Shown: piece by piece, positions 62,048 through 64,000 of the stretch | How positions within the stretch are numbered: position 1 is the first letter of the stretch | Layout: every line of letters starts with the position of its first letter | The notes under the pieces: model-generated | Seen by the model: the letters and a program-made list of their open reading frames with translations, nothing else | Database searches by the model: none | Told to the model about the DNA's origin: nothing | NCBI GenBank assembly: GCA_950106755.1 | Contig: OX467083.1 | Span: 29,941,029-30,005,028 of the forward strand | Direction: 5' to 3' | Length of the DNA stretch: 64,000 bases | Source: Climacium dendroides | Lineage: Eukaryota > Streptophyta > Bryopsida > Hypnales > Climaciaceae | Made by a program: the position numbers and the translations under genes

Positions 62048-62785
62048 TTAACTCCTAAAGGTCCAAACACTATTTTTTGGCATTATAGCAATTTTGGATA
62101 GTTCACTATAAATGAAATTTTTATTTCTCTTTTTTGAAAATTTCACACAACATGTGCCCAAGGAGTAGCTTTAAGGCGCAACAATTTTCATAACTTTTGA
62201 CTACACAATGAAAAAGTTATTGCATAATATGTAATTTTCAACATTTTGTGGGCAGCTTGGGTAGCCCAAAAAACTTCTTTAAAAATCACTTTTTTAAGAA
62301 ATAAAAATTTGAAATTGGTTCTTTAGACTTATATATACGTAAAAAGCTTTGAATCATTCCATTTTGATTAATGAGATGAAAGTTATGAGGAGTTTCAATT
62401 TGTAGGTAGGTATGGTGTCTAGAGATTCCGTCTAGAGATTTCATCATGTAGCCAACTTGCCTTGAAGAATTAATCCAAGGAAGCACTATCATTTTGGACA
62501 TTTTTTCATACAAATATGACCTTGTAAAGTGCAGCTAGCCTATTTTTTGCAAGGCTAAAAAGGATTTCTGTCAATTTAAACGCTAATATCTTGCAATCCA
62601 TATAGTGGAAATTTCTAAAAAATATTCCACATTTTTTTGAACCATCTTATTACAAGAGCCCACTGCAAGAACCTATGGTTATATATTTTTCAAGATCTTT
62701 TTTTCTATAATTTGGCACTTGTACTAGAAATGATAATTTTGGAGTGCTTTTGGTGAAAACATAGTTAAGGAACTTTAGGGGTTAA
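62048..62785 (+). repeat. Dispersed TTAA-ended repeat, both ends present
   Basis: The left end is TTAACTCCTAAAGGTCC and the right end is GGAACTTTAGGGGTTAA, a clear inverted pair of 17 bp including TTAA at both extremes. The interior matches copy 1. At 0.74 kb it is shorter than the other complete copies. Confidence 0.7.
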
Positions 62786-62878
62786 CAATACTCAATGATA
62801 TTCTTAATAATTGTGCAAATAAGTATTCTCTCTAATTATGAATAATACCAATATTTCCTTTGTGAAGCACAAAGAAAA

Positions 62879-64000
62879 TTGATATTATTCATAAAAAGGG
62901 GTATCTATTATACAAAAAGTATAAAAAAATTTATTGACAACTACTCAAAAAGTTCCAAGACTTTTATTGGCAAAATTGAAATTTCCCTCATACCAGCAAC
63001 AACATTACAAGTCATTTCTACCTTCTATGAAAATTTATACACCACTAAGACATGCATACAAAGTGAATGCAACAAGAGAGAAGGTATAGGCAAACATGCC
63101 CTTAATAGTCATATAAAGACTAAATGCAAGTTTCATGTAGTCGATAACCGAAGGATGGATCATTAATGTAGATATCATTATAGAGGAAATTTTTTTGTTG
63201 GGGTGGAATGGGATCCCTCCCAAATTCCTACAATTGACAAGATAAAATACCAATTATTGGCTATAGTGCAAGAAATGTTTTGTACAAGACAATCAAGCCA
63301 ACAATTCAATTGCAGGCTAGTTACCCTCATCCCCATTAAAGGGAATTTGTCCTTGATCTTAAATTGTCATCCCATATCATTAATGGGGATATTCTAACAA
63401 CTTGTGATTTAAATGCTAGCCTAATAGCAACAATCTAAGACCTAGTCAAACACATTATTTACAAGGCTATTGCATCATTGCCAATATATTTCTAATATAA
63501 GAGTTGATATCTTGGGTTGAAGATAGTAGGCAAGACCTTGTTCTCCTACTATTGAATTTTTTTTAAAAACATTTGATAAAATAAATTTGTTTTTTTAAAA
63601 GGTATTCTCAAAAAATTGGAAATTGACTATGAATTCATCAAATTAGTTATTTTGTTATACACAATCAATTCATTGGCCATACTTGTAAATGGCAAAGTAG
63701 AACCTTTTTTTAGATCACTAGGCCAATTTATTAGGACTATCCATTAGCCCCATTCTTATTTCCCTTGTCATGGATACTTTAGATTACTTTTTGCAAAGCA
63801 AAACTAACTTAACACAAAGACTGAAGCTCTCAGACAACAATCTACTATGAGATGGTTCATTTGCAAACGATTTTCTTTTTTTTTAAGCCATTGATGAAAT
63901 CTTTGATAGGAAATCCGCAATACAACAAACATATTCTTGAGTCTTAGGCTTCAAAATGAATTGACCGAAGATGTACATGATTTGGGCATCCAAGGAACTA
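62879..64000 (+). pseudogene. Decayed LINE (non-LTR) reverse transcriptase, runs off the window
   Basis: Broken across frames, but the successive motifs of a LINE reverse transcriptase appear in order: STFYENLYTT upstream; NGIPPKFLQL (compare DGIPpeF); LVTLIPIKGN followed by HPISLMGIF (compare LIPK..NYRPISL); FFLKTFDKI (compare DF.KAYDKi); PISPILISLVMDTLDYF-like (compare PLSPlLF.l.mD.L); and FANDFLFF in place of the catalytic YADD (about 63858-63881). Many stops and shifts make it non-functional. The rest of the element lies beyond base 64000. Confidence 0.7.

Overview
This window looks like nuclear DNA of a land plant with an AT-rich, repeat-rich genome. The evidence is a complete cytosolic ribosomal protein gene (eL30) with plant-type telo-box motifs (AAACCCTAA) upstream, an intron-rich BRCT gene with plant-like splice sites, telomere-type CCCTAAA runs, and a plant-style set of DNA transposons (MULE, CACTA, PIF/Harbinger, hAT, Stowaway/mariner). 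I cannot name the species. Gene density is very low: two ordinary host genes in 64 kb, the rest being transposons, their relics and AT-rich intergenic DNA. || Layout: 1-8380 is intergenic, with a 0.9-kb dispersed repeat and a CACTA-type MITE. 8381-14450 (minus) is a ten-exon gene for a protein with two BRCT domains; its introns hold a 500-bp foldback MITE, a telomere-like run and minisatellites, and its upstream region holds duplicated 10-bp-period arrays. 15300-29630 is intergenic, with a hAT MITE whose empty site is preserved in a nearby paralogous sequence. 29632-32918 is a complete pogo-like (Tc1/mariner superfamily) transposon with 25-bp inverted ends, a TA target duplication and an intact 512-codon transposase. 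33-46 kb carries more MITEs and copies of a dispersed repeat with TTAA-CCCCTAAAGG ends. 46289-46627 (minus) is eL30. 49829-62036 is a 12.2-kb Mutator-like transposon. 62048-64000 holds another TTAA-ended repeat and a decayed LINE reverse transcriptase. || The most interesting object is the 12.2-kb Mutator-like element. It has an exact 11-bp target duplication, long imperfect inverted ends and two divergent genes. The minus-strand gene (two exons, about 1174 aa, no stop codons) is a MULE transposase with a GCM/WRKY-like cysteine/histidine region, a SUMO-interaction-like motif, DDE-region residues and a C-terminal SWIM finger. The plus-strand gene (ten exons, about 1242 codons) joins a ParB-like domain to a DNA N4/N6 (beta-class) methyltransferase-like domain, an architecture I associate with phages and bacteria rather than plant transposons. 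This copy has two in-frame stops, both explicable as C-to-T changes, and its catalytic motif is altered (EYPD where DPPY is expected). A plausible but untested reading is that the element family carries its own DNA-mark or anti-silencing factor, by analogy with VANC in VANDAL MULEs or TET/JBP genes linked to fungal KDZ transposons.
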